Below, in pieces: positions 30,656 through 39,565 of a DNA stretch of 64,000 bases. Numbering within the stretch: the first letter of the stretch is position 1; each line of letters begins with the position of its first letter. The notes beneath the pieces are model-generated. The model saw only the letters and a list, made by a program, of their open reading frames with translations, was not told the origin of the DNA and made no database searches. This stretch comes from Microbispora rosea (lineage in GTDB: Bacteria; Actinomycetota; Actinomycetes; Streptosporangiales; Streptosporangiaceae). The position numbers were made by a program, and so were the translations under genes. The stretch lies in assembly GCF_900156315.1 (NCBI RefSeq), contig NZ_FTNI01000010.1, forward strand, positions 1-64,000, read 5' to 3'.

Positions 30656-31261
30656 TCACAGCCAGCCGGCGTCCTCGGCGATTCGGATAGCGTCGATCTT
30701 GTTGCGGGCGCCGGTCTTGGTGATCGCGCCGGTGAGGTAGTTGCGTACGGTGCCCGCCGACAGGTGCAGCCGGGCGGCGATCTCCTCGGCGGAGGCCCCT
30801 CGGGCGGTTTCGCGAAGGACTGTGGCCTCGCGTGGGGTGAGAGGGCTCTCTCCGTGCTGCATCGCCGAGGCCACCAACTCCGCGTCCAGCACCCGCAGCC
30901 CGGCCGCCGTACGCCTGATGGCGTCGGCCAGGCGGTCGCCGGGGGCGTCCTTCACCAGGAACGCCTCGATGCCCGCCGACAACGCCCGCCGTACCTGACC
31001 CGGCTGGCCCATCGCGGTCAGCACCAGGATGCGGCAGGTGGGGAGCATTTTCCGCAGTTGCGCGGCGGCGCTGATGCCGTCCAGGACGGGCAGGTCGATA
31101 TCGACGATCGCCACGTCCGGCCGCACTCGCAGCGCGGCGGGGACGATCTCGTCCCCGCGCGTCACCTCGGCCACCACCTCCAGGTCGGACTCCAGATGCA
31201 GCAGGGCGGTGAGCGCGGCCCGGACCATGTGCATGTCTTCGGCCAGGAGGACGCGGATCAC
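30656..31261 (-). CDS. NarL/LuxR-type response regulator
   Basis: A 201-residue regulator: receiver with VLLAEDMHMV, Asp near 54 in VAIVDIDLPVLDG, LVLTAMG and FLVKDAP, then a LuxR helix-turn-helix (LTPREATVLRETARGASAEE, LHLSAGTVRNYLTGAITKTG). It overlaps the kinase gene (ATG 31261 against TGA 31258-31260) and is the last gene of the ABC-2 operon on this strand. DesR-like regulators of this kind often control the neighbouring transporter genes. Confidence 0.93.
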   Translation of the reverse strand: MIRVLLAEDMHMVRAALTALLHLESDLEVVAEVTRGDEIVPAALRVRPDVAIVDIDLPVLDGISAAAQLRKMLPTCRILVLTAMGQPGQVRRALSAGIEAFLVKDAPGDRLADAIRRTAAGLRVLDAELVASAMQHGESPLTPREATVLRETARGASAEEIAARLHLSAGTVRNYLTGAITKTGARNKIDAIRIAEDAGWL

Positions 31262-32394
31262 GTGGGCACCTCCATCGTCAGCCGGAACCCGCCCTCGGAC
31301 GTTCGCTCAGCCTCAACCGTGCCTCCCACCTGCGCTGCCCGCTCCACCAGTCCGATCAGCCCGCCGCCAAGGGGCTGGGCGCCCACGGGCCCGTCATCGA
31401 CCGGGTCGGCAGCGGTTCGCGTGGCATCAGATTGGAGGCCGTTGTTGACGATCTCCAGGTGGGTGCGTCCCGCGCGGTTCGAGGTGGTGATCGAACAGGT
31501 GGTGGCGCGGCTGTGCCGCAGGATGTTCGTGACGCCCTCGCGCACGGCCCAGGCGAGGGCCTCGTCCGGCTCGCGGGACGGGGTGATCTCGGCGAGGTTG
31601 ACCTGGCAGCCGATGCCGGAGGATTCCAGCAGCGCCACGGCCCGGTGCACCTCATCGGCGAGCGTCATCCGGCGGTAGCCGCGAGCCACCTGACGCACCT
31701 CCTGCGCGGCCTCCCTCGCCACGTGGACCAACGCGCCGACCTCGGTCTTCGCGGCGGGGAGATCGCGGTCCATGAGCCGGGCGGCCAGGTCGCCCTTCAA
31801 CACGATCGCGGTAAGGCTGTGGCCCAGCCCGTCGTGCAGGTCCCGGGAGATCCGCAGCCGTTCCTTCAGTACGGCAGCCTCCGTCAGGTCGGCCCGCGCC
31901 TGCTTCAATTCGGCGGTGACCCGGACCAGCCGCACGACGACGTAGATCATGGCACCGGTGATGACAATGGTGAGGGCGTAGAAGAACGAGCCGGTGACGT
32001 TGTGGTAGATGCCCTGTAGCCACCAGAACTCCGCCGCCGCCATCGTCATCACCGCGACGCCGCCCCAGCGCAGTGGGAGCAGCAGGAGCACCGGCCCGGC
32101 CAGGAGCGGCGCGGTCCCGGCCGACCAGCCGGTGAACCCGAGGGCCTCCGGCAGGTAGGTGGCGACCACCTGCACCGCCAGTGTCGCGGGGAGCCACCGG
32201 GATCGGATGCCCTTGAACGCCTGCCGTACGTGAAGGAAGTGCGGCCAGTAGAAAGCGGTGAGCACCATGAGCAGCCGGGCGTTGAGCGACGCGGAGGTGG
32301 TCGCAAGGGAGACCACGAGGGGGATGATCGTGTAGCCGACACTGACCAGGACGATCAGCGCGATTCCGAGCCGTCGCGCGGAGGTGGAGTTCAT
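31258..32394 (-). CDS. Sensor histidine kinase, HisKA_3 (DesK-like) type
   Basis: A 378-residue kinase. Residues about 1-160 hold five or six membrane segments (LGIALIVLVSVGYTIIPLVV, LLAGPVLLLLPLRWGGVAVM, FFYALTIVITGAMIYVVV). A coiled segment (VTAELKQARADLTEAAVLKE) leads to the dimerisation box RISRDLHDGLGHSLTAI (His about 190) and a compact ATPase domain ending GGGLIGLVERAAQVGGTVEA. This is the partner of the downstream regulator. Sensing through the membrane domain is inferred from lack of an extracellular domain. Confidence 0.92.
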   Translation of the reverse strand: MNSTSARRLGIALIVLVSVGYTIIPLVVSLATTSASLNARLLMVLTAFYWPHFLHVRQAFKGIRSRWLPATLAVQVVATYLPEALGFTGWSAGTAPLLAGPVLLLLPLRWGGVAVMTMAAAEFWWLQGIYHNVTGSFFYALTIVITGAMIYVVVRLVRVTAELKQARADLTEAAVLKERLRISRDLHDGLGHSLTAIVLKGDLAARLMDRDLPAAKTEVGALVHVAREAAQEVRQVARGYRRMTLADEVHRAVALLESSGIGCQVNLAEITPSREPDEALAWAVREGVTNILRHSRATTCSITTSNRAGRTHLEIVNNGLQSDATRTAADPVDDGPVGAQPLGGGLIGLVERAAQVGGTVEAERTSEGGFRLTMEVPT

Positions 32395-32404
32395 GATCGC
32401 CCCA

Positions 32405-33163
32405 TTATGACCGCCTGGACTCCCAGCGGAACCACCTCCTGATCGACAGGAGTGCGACCCCCGCCCACACCGCCAGAACCAGAGCCGGTACGGCTGCCGC
32501 CGTCAGATCGGAGCCGAGTGTGCCCGGCCCGTAGGAGGCGCGGACCGCGTCGACCACCGCGCTGGTGGGCAGGGTGGCGAGGAGTGGGTGCAGCCAGGAG
32601 GGCAGCAGGTCCATGATCCAACCCATCGCCCCGGACGCGAGGCCGGCCAGGAAGAAGAACGGCAGAGTCATGGGCGCCGCGAGCTCCCCGCGGGGAATCG
32701 CGGCCGTCCACGCCACCCCCAGCGTCGCCAGCACCGCCGAACCCGCGACCGCGAACACCGCGAACAGCACGGGATTCCTCGGCAGCGGCACGTCGGCCAG
32801 GAGATGTACGGCCACGGCCGACACGATCATGAGGGCGACCGTCTGCGTGACGGTGTTCGCGACCTCGCCGAGGAGAATCTGCCGGTCGGTGAGCCGGGTG
32901 GTGCGGAGCCGTTTGAGCAGGAGCTGGTCACGGCGCATGGTCAGGGCGACGGTGATGTTCAGGAACGCGGTCCCCGACAGGATGAGCGCCAGCGTCCCCA
33001 CGAACATCTGCGTCGCCGCCGTGACGCCGTCGGCCTGAACGTCGCGCATCAGCGCCGGCATCCCGATCGCCAGCCCCAGCGGGGTGATCACGGAGGCGGG
33101 CAGCATGCCCTTGTCGCGCCAGAACAGCCGGGCGCTCAGCTTGTAGGTGGCCGTGAGGCTCAT
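32405..33163 (-). CDS. ABC-2 type permease (second subunit)
   Basis: A 252-residue membrane protein (MSLTATYKLSARLFWRDKGM) with six segments, among them MFVGTLALILSGTAFLNITV and LVLAVWAGVALLSIRR. The loop TMRRDQLLLKRLRTTRLTDR is the conserved LKRLR..(P/R)L element of ABC-2 permeases. ATG 33163 overlaps the first permease gene. It is similar in length and pattern to the first permease, so the exporter is probably a heterodimer with one ATPase. Confidence 0.88.
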   Translation of the reverse strand: MSLTATYKLSARLFWRDKGMLPASVITPLGLAIGMPALMRDVQADGVTAATQMFVGTLALILSGTAFLNITVALTMRRDQLLLKRLRTTRLTDRQILLGEVANTVTQTVALMIVSAVAVHLLADVPLPRNPVLFAVFAVAGSAVLATLGVAWTAAIPRGELAAPMTLPFFFLAGLASGAMGWIMDLLPSWLHPLLATLPTSAVVDAVRASYGPGTLGSDLTAAAVPALVLAVWAGVALLSIRRWFRWESRRS

Positions 33164-33924
33164 CGACGTGGGTCCCATCGGAAGAGGAGGCGGACGGCGA
33201 CCAGGCCGAGGAGGGCCCAGACGGTCAGGTTCAGAACGGGCCCGGTCAGCGTCGTGAGCTCGCCGCCCCGGTAGGCGAGCCGCGCGATCTCGACCATCGC
33301 TCCGGTCGGCAGCAGGTCGAGTGTCCACCGGACCCAGCCGGGGAGGAGGCCGGTGACGAACGGCCCATATCCTCCGGCCCCGACTGTGGTGGCCAGAATG
33401 AACGGGATCGTGGCGGGGGCGTTCAGGTCGGGGCGGCGGGTCACGATCGAGAAGACGACGCCGATCAGCGCCAGCACCCCAGCCACCGCGACGACGCACG
33501 CCGCGAACAGCAGCGGCAGTTCGGGTGGCGGTAGGTAGGTGAAGGTGTAGAGGATCACCGAGACGACGGCCGACAGGAGAGTGGCCTGCGTGACGATGTT
33601 GACCAGCTCACCGCCGATGATGGCCCGCCCGCGCAGGCCCGAGGCGCGTAGCCGCTTGAGGACCAGCATCTCCCGCCTGGTCGACAGCGTCACGGCCGTC
33701 TGGGTGGTCGCGACGATGGTCAGGACCATGGCGAGCATGCCGAGATGCATGCCGAGCACCACGTCCACGTCGCGGCTCCTGAGCGAGGCGGCGATCAGCA
33801 ACGGCAGGCCCGCCCCCAGGCAGACGCCGAGCGCCGCGATGCCGCCGACGGCCCGCCCGTCGCCCCAGAACAGCCGTCCGCCCAGCCGCGCCACGGCCAG
33901 CACCTCACGCACCGGCGCCACCAC
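33160..33924 (-). CDS. ABC-2 type permease (first subunit)
   Basis: A roughly 254-residue permease with six membrane segments and the LSTRREMLVLKRLRASGLRG loop. Candidate starts are consecutive GTGs at 33924, 33921 and 33912; all overlap the end of the ATPase gene, whose TGA is at 33905-33907. The open frame extends much further up inside the ATPase gene but that part is antiphase to a real gene. Likely exports a drug, lipid or peptide together with the neighbours. Confidence 0.82.
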   Translation of the reverse strand: MVAPVREVLAVARLGGRLFWGDGRAVGGIAALGVCLGAGLPLLIAASLRSRDVDVVLGMHLGMLAMVLTIVATTQTAVTLSTRREMLVLKRLRASGLRGRAIIGGELVNIVTQATLLSAVVSVILYTFTYLPPPELPLLFAACVVAVAGVLALIGVVFSIVTRRPDLNAPATIPFILATTVGAGGYGPFVTGLLPGWVRWTLDLLPTGAMVEIARLAYRGGELTTLTGPVLNLTVWALLGLVAVRLLFRWDPRR

Positions 33925-34873
33925 TTCGGGCAGGGCGGTCGCTTCGAGTTCCGTGGTCGCTTCGGGCGGGCGCGTTAGTTTGGGACATTTCGTCGTTTCG
34001 GGCCAGTTCCAGGAACAGGTCCTCCAGTGAGGCCGTCCGGACTTCCAGGCCGCGCAGGCGCAGGCCGCGTTCGCTCGCCCAGCCCAGCAGCGTCTGGGCG
34101 GCCAGGTCGGGATCGGCGGCCTTGACCACGGCGAGCCTGCCCCGCACGGTCGCGGGCAGGGGCAGCTCCCCGGCATGGCTCACCGACGGCAGCTCGAACG
34201 AGACCTGCCCCACCCGCGCGGCCAGCGTCTCGGCCATGTCGCCTCCGAGGACGATCTCGCCCCTGTCCATGATGGCCAGGTTCGTCGCCAACTGCTGGGC
34301 CTCCTCCAGATAGTGGGTGGTCAGCAGCACGGTCGTGCCCCCGGCGGCGAGGTCGCGGACGACCTTCCAGATGTTGCGGCGGGCCTCGGGATCCATGCCG
34401 GTTGTCGGCTCGTCCAGGAACAGCACGTCAGGCTCGCCCAGGAGGGCCAGCGCCAGGTCAAGGCGGCGTTTCTCACCGCCGGACAGCTGCCGCACCTTCG
34501 TCTTCGCCTTCGCCGTCAGGCCCGCCAACTCCAGCGCCTCGCTCGCCGGGCGCGCGGCGGGGGTGAAGTCACGCCAGATCCCGACCGTCTGCCCGGCCGT
34601 CAAGTCGGGGAAGAATCCGGCCTCCTGCACCATGATGCCGACGTTGCCGCGCACCCGGCTGCGGTCTTTGAACGGGTCGAGGCCCAGCACCCTGACCGAA
34701 CCGGCGTCCGGCTTCTGGAACCCGGTGAGCAGTTCCATCGTCGTGGTCTTGCCCGCGCCGTTGCGGCCGAGCAAGGCGAAGACCGTTCCCGCCTCGACCT
34801 CGAACGAGATGTCGTTGACCGCCTGGAATCCGCCGTAGCTCTTGCTGAGATGGTTCACCTGAATCGCTGCCAC
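33905..34873 (-). CDS. ABC-2 transporter ATPase (drug-resistance type)
   Basis: A 322-residue ATPase: Walker A LLGRNGAGKTTT (about residue 37), Q-loop GIMVQEAGFF, signature LSGGEKRRLDLALALLG, Walker B DVLFLDEPTTGMDPE, switch His in LLTTHYLEEAQQ, and a C-terminal DrrA-like extension (LEDLFLELARNDEMSQ). GTG 34873 with upstream AAGGATCGAGG is chosen. First gene of a five-gene operon ATPase-permease-permease-kinase-regulator. Confidence 0.93.
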   Translation of the reverse strand: MAAIQVNHLSKSYGGFQAVNDISFEVEAGTVFALLGRNGAGKTTTMELLTGFQKPDAGSVRVLGLDPFKDRSRVRGNVGIMVQEAGFFPDLTAGQTVGIWRDFTPAARPASEALELAGLTAKAKTKVRQLSGGEKRRLDLALALLGEPDVLFLDEPTTGMDPEARRNIWKVVRDLAAGGTTVLLTTHYLEEAQQLATNLAIMDRGEIVLGGDMAETLAARVGQVSFELPSVSHAGELPLPATVRGRLAVVKAADPDLAAQTLLGWASERGLRLRGLEVRTASLEDLFLELARNDEMSQTNAPARSDHGTRSDRPARSGGAGA

Positions 34874-35041
34874 GCCTCGATCCTTCGCCCGGGGCGGTGA
34901 CGGAAACAGTGAGCAATTCACAACTTCGCGGCGCGAGCGATGCATACGAAGCCGCGCGACTCGCCCATGAACCGATTGAGGGGGGCGGCGCATGCGCGAG
35001 GAGCTAACCAAGGCCGTCGTCGGGACCTGACCTGGCTCGCG

Positions 35042-36124
35042 TCAGGGACGGTCGATCAGCTCGCCGACGTGCAGGGTCGCGGCGAGCAGCTCGGGGTCGC
35101 CGGTGCGGTCGTACGACTCGACGGCCGTGTCGGCGAACTTCAGGACGTGCTCGTCGCCGTGCTCGGCTGCTCGCTGGAGCGCGTCCTCGCGGGTCAGCTC
35201 GGGGTAGCGCCGGACGATCTCCGCGCACGGGGCCGGCCGGGCTGGGGCGTACGTCGCGATGACCGCCACCACGGCCGCCCAGGCCGCCGTCAGGCTCGGC
35301 AGCCACTGCTCTGCCGGCAGGACCGGGAGCACGTGCCGCACGGCGTTGGGCGCGGTAGCGGCGTGGACCAGCAGGACCGGCGAGCCGTGGCCGAGCCCGA
35401 GGTACGCGTGGGCGGCGCTGTCGACGAGCGACTCCAGCCGCGCCGGGACATCCTCGGCGGACGCGGCGGGTTTCAACGCGCGCAGGCTCTCCGTCCAGCC
35501 CGGGCTGCGCTCGAGCCGGTCGAGCCGATGGGCGATGAAGCCGTTTTGCTCTTTGATCCGGGTGACGGCCGGCAGGGCCTGTCGCGGTGTGAGGGTGCCC
35601 TCCGGCGCGACCACCCCGGCGAGCTCGCGGTAGCGCGCCGCCCAGAACGCCAGCCCGTGGGCCAGTTCGTCGAGGGTCTGGCGTGCTGGGGCGCAAGCGG
35701 TGCCGCGCAGTGTACGCACCGCGTGACTGACCCGGATCACGCCGTGGGTCGAGCCGGCCACGATGCCCGGCACCAGCCGTGGCCACCACTCGGCGAGCAC
35801 TTCCTGCCACGGGCGCTCGGTCAGCTCGTGCCGGAAGTACGCGGTCCAGTCGGGCAGCCGTCGCGCCTGGCCCAGCGCCGCGCGCCACTCGCCGGGCTGG
35901 ATGGCCGCGCTCGTGCCGGGCAGCTCCGCCAGGCGGCGTACGTAGCGGTCGAGCCAGCCGTCGACGTCGATGTCGAGCCCCCGCCGGACCATGACCTCCA
36001 CGGCCATCGGACCGTGGTTGGTCAACCCGTGGTTGCCCTCCTCGTCGCCGCCGAACTCCGGCCCGTACGCGTGCAGTCGTTCGTACGCTGCGGGCAGGGT
36101 CTCCATCATCGACTCGTGGGTCAT
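35042..36124 (-). CDS. Questin-oxidase-like protein
   Basis: A 360-residue protein beginning MTHESMMETLPAAYERLHAY, with GPEFGG, LTNHGPMAVEVMVRRGLD, the signature of the questin oxidase / DUF4243 family. These act as Baeyer-Villiger-type oxygenases without flavin on anthraquinones in fungi; bacterial members are mostly uncharacterised. Conserved His (NHGPM, THGVIRVSHAVR, AAEHGDEHVLKFADTAVE) might form the active site. An in-frame ATG at 36133 is the alternative start. Together with the reductase upstream (10 bp gap) it may form a two-gene unit for an aromatic compound. Confidence 0.75.
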   Translation of the reverse strand: MTHESMMETLPAAYERLHAYGPEFGGDEEGNHGLTNHGPMAVEVMVRRGLDIDVDGWLDRYVRRLAELPGTSAAIQPGEWRAALGQARRLPDWTAYFRHELTERPWQEVLAEWWPRLVPGIVAGSTHGVIRVSHAVRTLRGTACAPARQTLDELAHGLAFWAARYRELAGVVAPEGTLTPRQALPAVTRIKEQNGFIAHRLDRLERSPGWTESLRALKPAASAEDVPARLESLVDSAAHAYLGLGHGSPVLLVHAATAPNAVRHVLPVLPAEQWLPSLTAAWAAVVAVIATYAPARPAPCAEIVRRYPELTREDALQRAAEHGDEHVLKFADTAVESYDRTGDPELLAATLHVGELIDRP

Positions 36125-36134
36125 GACGGCCACC

Positions 36135-36710
36135 TCAGCGGACGACGTCGTAGACGAGCTTGGTGATGCCGTTGGCGTACGTCTCGGACTCGGCCACCTT
36201 CAGCATCTGCTTGTCCTTGTCGGTGTCGCTGAACATCCGCTTGCCGGCTCCGAGCAGCACGGGGAAGACCAGCAGGTGGTAGCGGTCGATCAGGCCGGCG
36301 TCGGAGAGGCTGTGGGCGAGGGTGGCGCTGCCGTGGATGAAGATGGGGCCGCCGTCGCTCTCCTTGACCTTCACGACGTCCTCGAGGGAGCGCAGGATCG
36401 TGATGTCACCCCAGTTGTCGACGAGGGCGTCCCGGCCGAGGGTGGTCGAGACGACGTACTTCGGCAATTCCTTGAGAGCGGCGAACTCCTCCATGTCCGG
36501 CCATACCGGCGAGAACACCTCGTAGCTGGTCCGGCCGAACATCAGCGCGGTGGCCTCCTCGATCTCCCGGCCCTTCAGCTCGTACGCCTCGGGCAGGAAC
36601 TCGATGTCCTTGAAGGTCCAGCCGGCGCTGCGGTGGGCCTCGGTGCCGCCGCCGGGAGAATCGACGACGCCGTCCAGCGAGACGAAGGCGGTGTAGATCA
36701 GCGTGCGCAT
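36135..36710 (-). CDS. Dihydrofolate-reductase-family (RibD C-terminal) protein
   Basis: A 191-residue protein, MRTLIYTAFVSLDGVVDSPG, ALMFGRTSYEVFSPVWP, KYVVSTTLG, then IFIHGSATLAHSLSDAGLID and RYHLLVFPVLLGAGKRMF. This is the YyaP/RibD-C pattern, an NADPH-binding fold related to DHFR; members are general small reductases, not the essential folate enzyme. ATG 36710 is preferred over 36734 because the conserved start MR(K/T)(L/I).Y begins there. Divergent from an ArsR-type regulator. Confidence 0.85.
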   Translation of the reverse strand: MRTLIYTAFVSLDGVVDSPGGGTEAHRSAGWTFKDIEFLPEAYELKGREIEEATALMFGRTSYEVFSPVWPDMEEFAALKELPKYVVSTTLGRDALVDNWGDITILRSLEDVVKVKESDGGPIFIHGSATLAHSLSDAGLIDRYHLLVFPVLLGAGKRMFSDTDKDKQMLKVAESETYANGITKLVYDVVR

Positions 36711-36777
36711 CTTCGATGTCCTATCCGTGGTCAACGTGGATGGCCTGAGTCTGTCCTCACATCACGGACACGGCCAC

Positions 36778-36797
36778 GATTAGGCTCAGGGCTAATC
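36778..36797. promoter_or_regulatory. Probable operator of the ArsR-type regulator
   Basis: GATTAG (36778-36783) and CTAATC (36792-36797) form an inverted repeat with an 8-nt spacer, 14 nt before the regulator start and between the divergent genes. Confidence 0.5.
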
Positions 36798-36811
36798 GGA
36801 AGGGCGGCCGC

Positions 36812-37837
36812 GTGATCCACCTGCACTTCACGGCGACGGACTTGACCCGCGTACGCTTCGCCGTCTCACCCCTCATGGAGACCGTCGCCAGCCTGCGTAC
36901 GCTGGCCGCCCGCAGGCAGGGGCGGCACCTGCACCGGCCCTGGATGGACAGGTTCGCCGAGCGAGCGGGCCGGCTGCGCGAGCGCGACCTCGACCTCCTG
37001 CGGGCGCTGGTGCGTCCGGAGGGCTACATCCCCGACTTCCTGGTGCCGCCGCCGGGTCGCCGGTCATCGACGTTCGCGGACGCGCTGGCGCAGATCGCCG
37101 ACGCCGATCCGGAGATCGTGGCGCAGGAGCTGGCGCACCTGGCGGCCCACCCGGTCGCCCAGCAGGGGCCCGGCCGCGAAGGGCGGCGAGCGCTGCTCCA
37201 GGCGCTGGTGGACCGGCCGGATGCGGGCATCGGCCCCGTCACGGAGGCGCTCGAGACGTACCACCGGGTCGCGATCGCCCCAGAGTGGCCGCGGATCAAT
37301 GCGTTACTCAACGACGACATCGCCTACCGACTCGATGCCCTGGCCGACGGCGGCGTCGACCGGATGATGGGCAACCTGCACCCGTCGGTGACGTTCGCCG
37401 ACCAGACGCTGAGGATCGTCAAGTACTACGAGGGCCACGCCGACTGCGGCGGGCGCGGCCTGTTCCTCGTGCCGTGCGCCTTCGCCTGGCCGGACGTCCT
37501 GGTGCGGACCGCGCAGCCGGATTCACCCAGCGTCTCCTACTCCCCGCGCGGCCTCGGCCGGCTCTGGGAGGAGTACCCCGAGCAGACCGGCTCGGCGCTC
37601 GCCGGCGTCCTCGGGCAGACCCGGGCCGCCCTGCTGGCCCAGCTCGACCTGCCGATGTCGACCAGCCAGGCCGCCACTCAGATGGCGCTCTCCGCGCCGA
37701 CGCTCAGCGTTCACCTCCAGGCGCTGCGTGCCGCCGGGCTGCTCACCTCGCGCCGGGCGGGCCGGCAGGTGCTCTACTCCCGGACCGAACTCGGTGACCG
37801 GCTGCTCAGCGAGGCAGGCCGGCAGCCCGACGCCTGA
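36812..37837 (+). CDS. ArsR-type winged-helix regulator with large N-terminal domain
   Basis: A 341-residue protein. The C-terminal 70 residues are a winged helix (LDLPMSTSQAATQMALSAPT, LSVHLQALRAAGLLTSRRAG, RQVLYSRTELGDRLL). The 260-residue N-terminal region (MIHLHFTATDLTRVRFAVSP, LMETVASLRTL, YHRVAIAPEWPRI) is the DUF5937-like part common to a group of actinobacterial ArsR proteins. It would regulate the divergent reductase/questin-oxidase-like pair. Start GTG 36812 follows GGAAGGGCGG. Confidence 0.85.
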   Translation: MIHLHFTATDLTRVRFAVSPLMETVASLRTLAARRQGRHLHRPWMDRFAERAGRLRERDLDLLRALVRPEGYIPDFLVPPPGRRSSTFADALAQIADADPEIVAQELAHLAAHPVAQQGPGREGRRALLQALVDRPDAGIGPVTEALETYHRVAIAPEWPRINALLNDDIAYRLDALADGGVDRMMGNLHPSVTFADQTLRIVKYYEGHADCGGRGLFLVPCAFAWPDVLVRTAQPDSPSVSYSPRGLGRLWEEYPEQTGSALAGVLGQTRAALLAQLDLPMSTSQAATQMALSAPTLSVHLQALRAAGLLTSRRAGRQVLYSRTELGDRLLSEAGRQPDA

Positions 37838-37842
37838 GCCGC

Positions 37843-37928
37843 AACGTCCCCCGCCACCAGGGAGCTTTCGCCCGCCGAGCTCGCGGCGATCCCTGTCGAA
37901 CAGTGGAGGCGCCGGCTGCACGAGCTCC
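37843..37928 (+). pseudogene. 86-bp duplicate of part of the FAD monooxygenase gene
   Basis: The segment from CAACGTCCC to GAGCTCCT matches 7919-8005 with only a handful of differences, corresponding to PPATRE..PAELAAIP.EQWR and RRLHELL. Nothing else of the flavoprotein is present. It lies between the ArsR-type regulator stop and the end of the GT39 gene, 30 kb from the source gene. Confidence 0.75.
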
Positions 37929-39419
37929 TCAGCTGATGGTGCGGAGCCCGGGCCACATCGCGGCCCACGACGACTTCAGGCCGGTGCATACCGAGACGGC
38001 CTTGCCCTGCTCCCCGTTCGGAACGCCCAGTCCGTTGTCGATCCGGGCCACGTCGTGGCATCCGACGAAGAACCTGCTCCAGTCGGTGGGCCGCCAGTCG
38101 CCGACGTGGACGACGACGGTGTGTTGAGCCGGTGGCGGGCCCCATGACCAGTACGAGTTGTGACCGGAGTAGGTGGGGGGCAGTCCCGATCCGAGCAGGT
38201 CGAGTGCGCTCGCCTCGCTGTAGTCGTTGGCCAGGATCACCGCTCGGGCGCGCTCGTCGGGGGGCAGGGCTGCCACCACGCCCTTGACCGTGGAGACGAA
38301 CGCCGGCCAGCCGATCTGGTTCGCGGTGTCCGGCACCGTGGCCGGAAGGGTGCTGGCGGCATAGGTGGCGACGGGCAGGACCGGCAGGGTCAGGTACGCG
38401 ATGAGCAGACCCGAGACCAAGGCGGCGACGGTGAAGACTGCCCCCTTGATGCCGGCGTGGCCGCGTACGAGCCAGCGGTCGACGACGATCGAACCGGCGG
38501 CCATGAACACGGCCGCGGTGCCGATCGCGTAGTAGGCCTTGCCTCCGGTCGCGACGACGAGGACGAGCGCGACGGGGCCCGCGATGCCGATCGCCCGCCA
38601 CGGAACCGCGTTCCTCGAACGCAGGAGCCAGACCGCTCCGGCGAGGCTCACGGCGAACAGGACCGGACCGGTGAAGAGCCAGAGCAGCGGCACGATCTGG
38701 GCGCGGTTGTCCGCCGCGTACCCGGCGATGCGCGAGGCCATGGTGAGCTGGGGCCAGCCGTTCGTCGCCTGCCAGACGAGGTTCGGCGCCCAGAGCAGGA
38801 GAGCGATCGAGATGGCCGCCCACGGCCACGGTGAACGGACGACGTCCCAGCGCCGGGCGGCGAGAATGCCCAGCGCCAGCCCCGCGGCCAGGAACAGGAG
38901 GGTGTCCTTGTTCTGCAGCCCTATCCCGGCGGTCAGGCCCACCGCCGGCCACAGGCGCCGGTCGGCACCGGCGAGAAGCCGGACCGCCAGCCACAGGACG
39001 AGCGCCCAGGCGAGCAGGTCGAGACCTGTGGTGGTGTCCATGTGGCCGGCGGCGAGATAGCCGGAGACGGCGGCCGTGACGGCCGCCAGGAACTGCGCCC
39101 GCCGAGACCCGCCGAGGTCGCGGGAGATGAGCGCGACGAGGACGACGACGAGCGCCGCCTCCACGGCCGGCAGCACCCGGACCGCGGTCGGCGAGACGCC
39201 CAGCAGGCCCACCGAGGCGGCGGAGAGCAACGGGGTCAGCGGCGGCTGGTCGACGTAGCCGAAGGCGGGATGCCGACCCGCCACGACGAAGTACATCTCG
39301 TCGCCCAGGAAGCCGTAGGCGCTCGAGAACGCCAGCAGCAGAGCGACTACCAGACCAGCGATCAGGACCACCGGCCAGGGGACGACGAAGGACCGGGTGC
39401 GCTGGGTGGTGTCCGGCAT
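37929..39419 (-). CDS. GT39 (ArnT/PMT-like) membrane glycosyltransferase
   Basis: A 496-residue polytopic protein with about 11-12 membrane segments. The first extracellular loop carries the catalytic Asp-Glu (YGFLGDEMYFVVAGRHPAFG, YVDQPPLTP), as in ArnT and actinobacterial mannosyl/arabinosyl transferases that take polyprenyl-phosphate sugars. The mid-loop GHMDTTTGLDLL and the C-terminal extracellular domain (VILANDYSEASALDLLGSGL, SGHNSYWSWG) complete the family. ATG 39419 or GTG 39425. It stands alone. The acceptor is unknown, probably cell-envelope glycolipid or protein. Confidence 0.85.
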   Translation of the reverse strand: MPDTTQRTRSFVVPWPVVLIAGLVVALLLAFSSAYGFLGDEMYFVVAGRHPAFGYVDQPPLTPLLSAASVGLLGVSPTAVRVLPAVEAALVVVLVALISRDLGGSRRAQFLAAVTAAVSGYLAAGHMDTTTGLDLLAWALVLWLAVRLLAGADRRLWPAVGLTAGIGLQNKDTLLFLAAGLALGILAARRWDVVRSPWPWAAISIALLLWAPNLVWQATNGWPQLTMASRIAGYAADNRAQIVPLLWLFTGPVLFAVSLAGAVWLLRSRNAVPWRAIGIAGPVALVLVVATGGKAYYAIGTAAVFMAAGSIVVDRWLVRGHAGIKGAVFTVAALVSGLLIAYLTLPVLPVATYAASTLPATVPDTANQIGWPAFVSTVKGVVAALPPDERARAVILANDYSEASALDLLGSGLPPTYSGHNSYWSWGPPPAQHTVVVHVGDWRPTDWSRFFVGCHDVARIDNGLGVPNGEQGKAVSVCTGLKSSWAAMWPGLRTIS

Positions 39420-39565
39420 TGTCACAGTGTGATCGCGCTACCGCCACGGCGCCAGGGCCTGTAGCGAAGTCGATCAGGGCGAAAGCCGGTGCGCGGTCTA
39501 CGCCGACGACGAACTCGGGATCGCCCAGGTGATTCCGAGCAGGAGCAGGGCAGGAGCAGGGCAGG

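Noticed and set aside
37774-39447. 557-residue open frame overlapping the GT39 gene
   Set aside because: Low-complexity Arg/Gly/Ala composition; the other frame has regular membrane segments and the GT39 catalytic loop.
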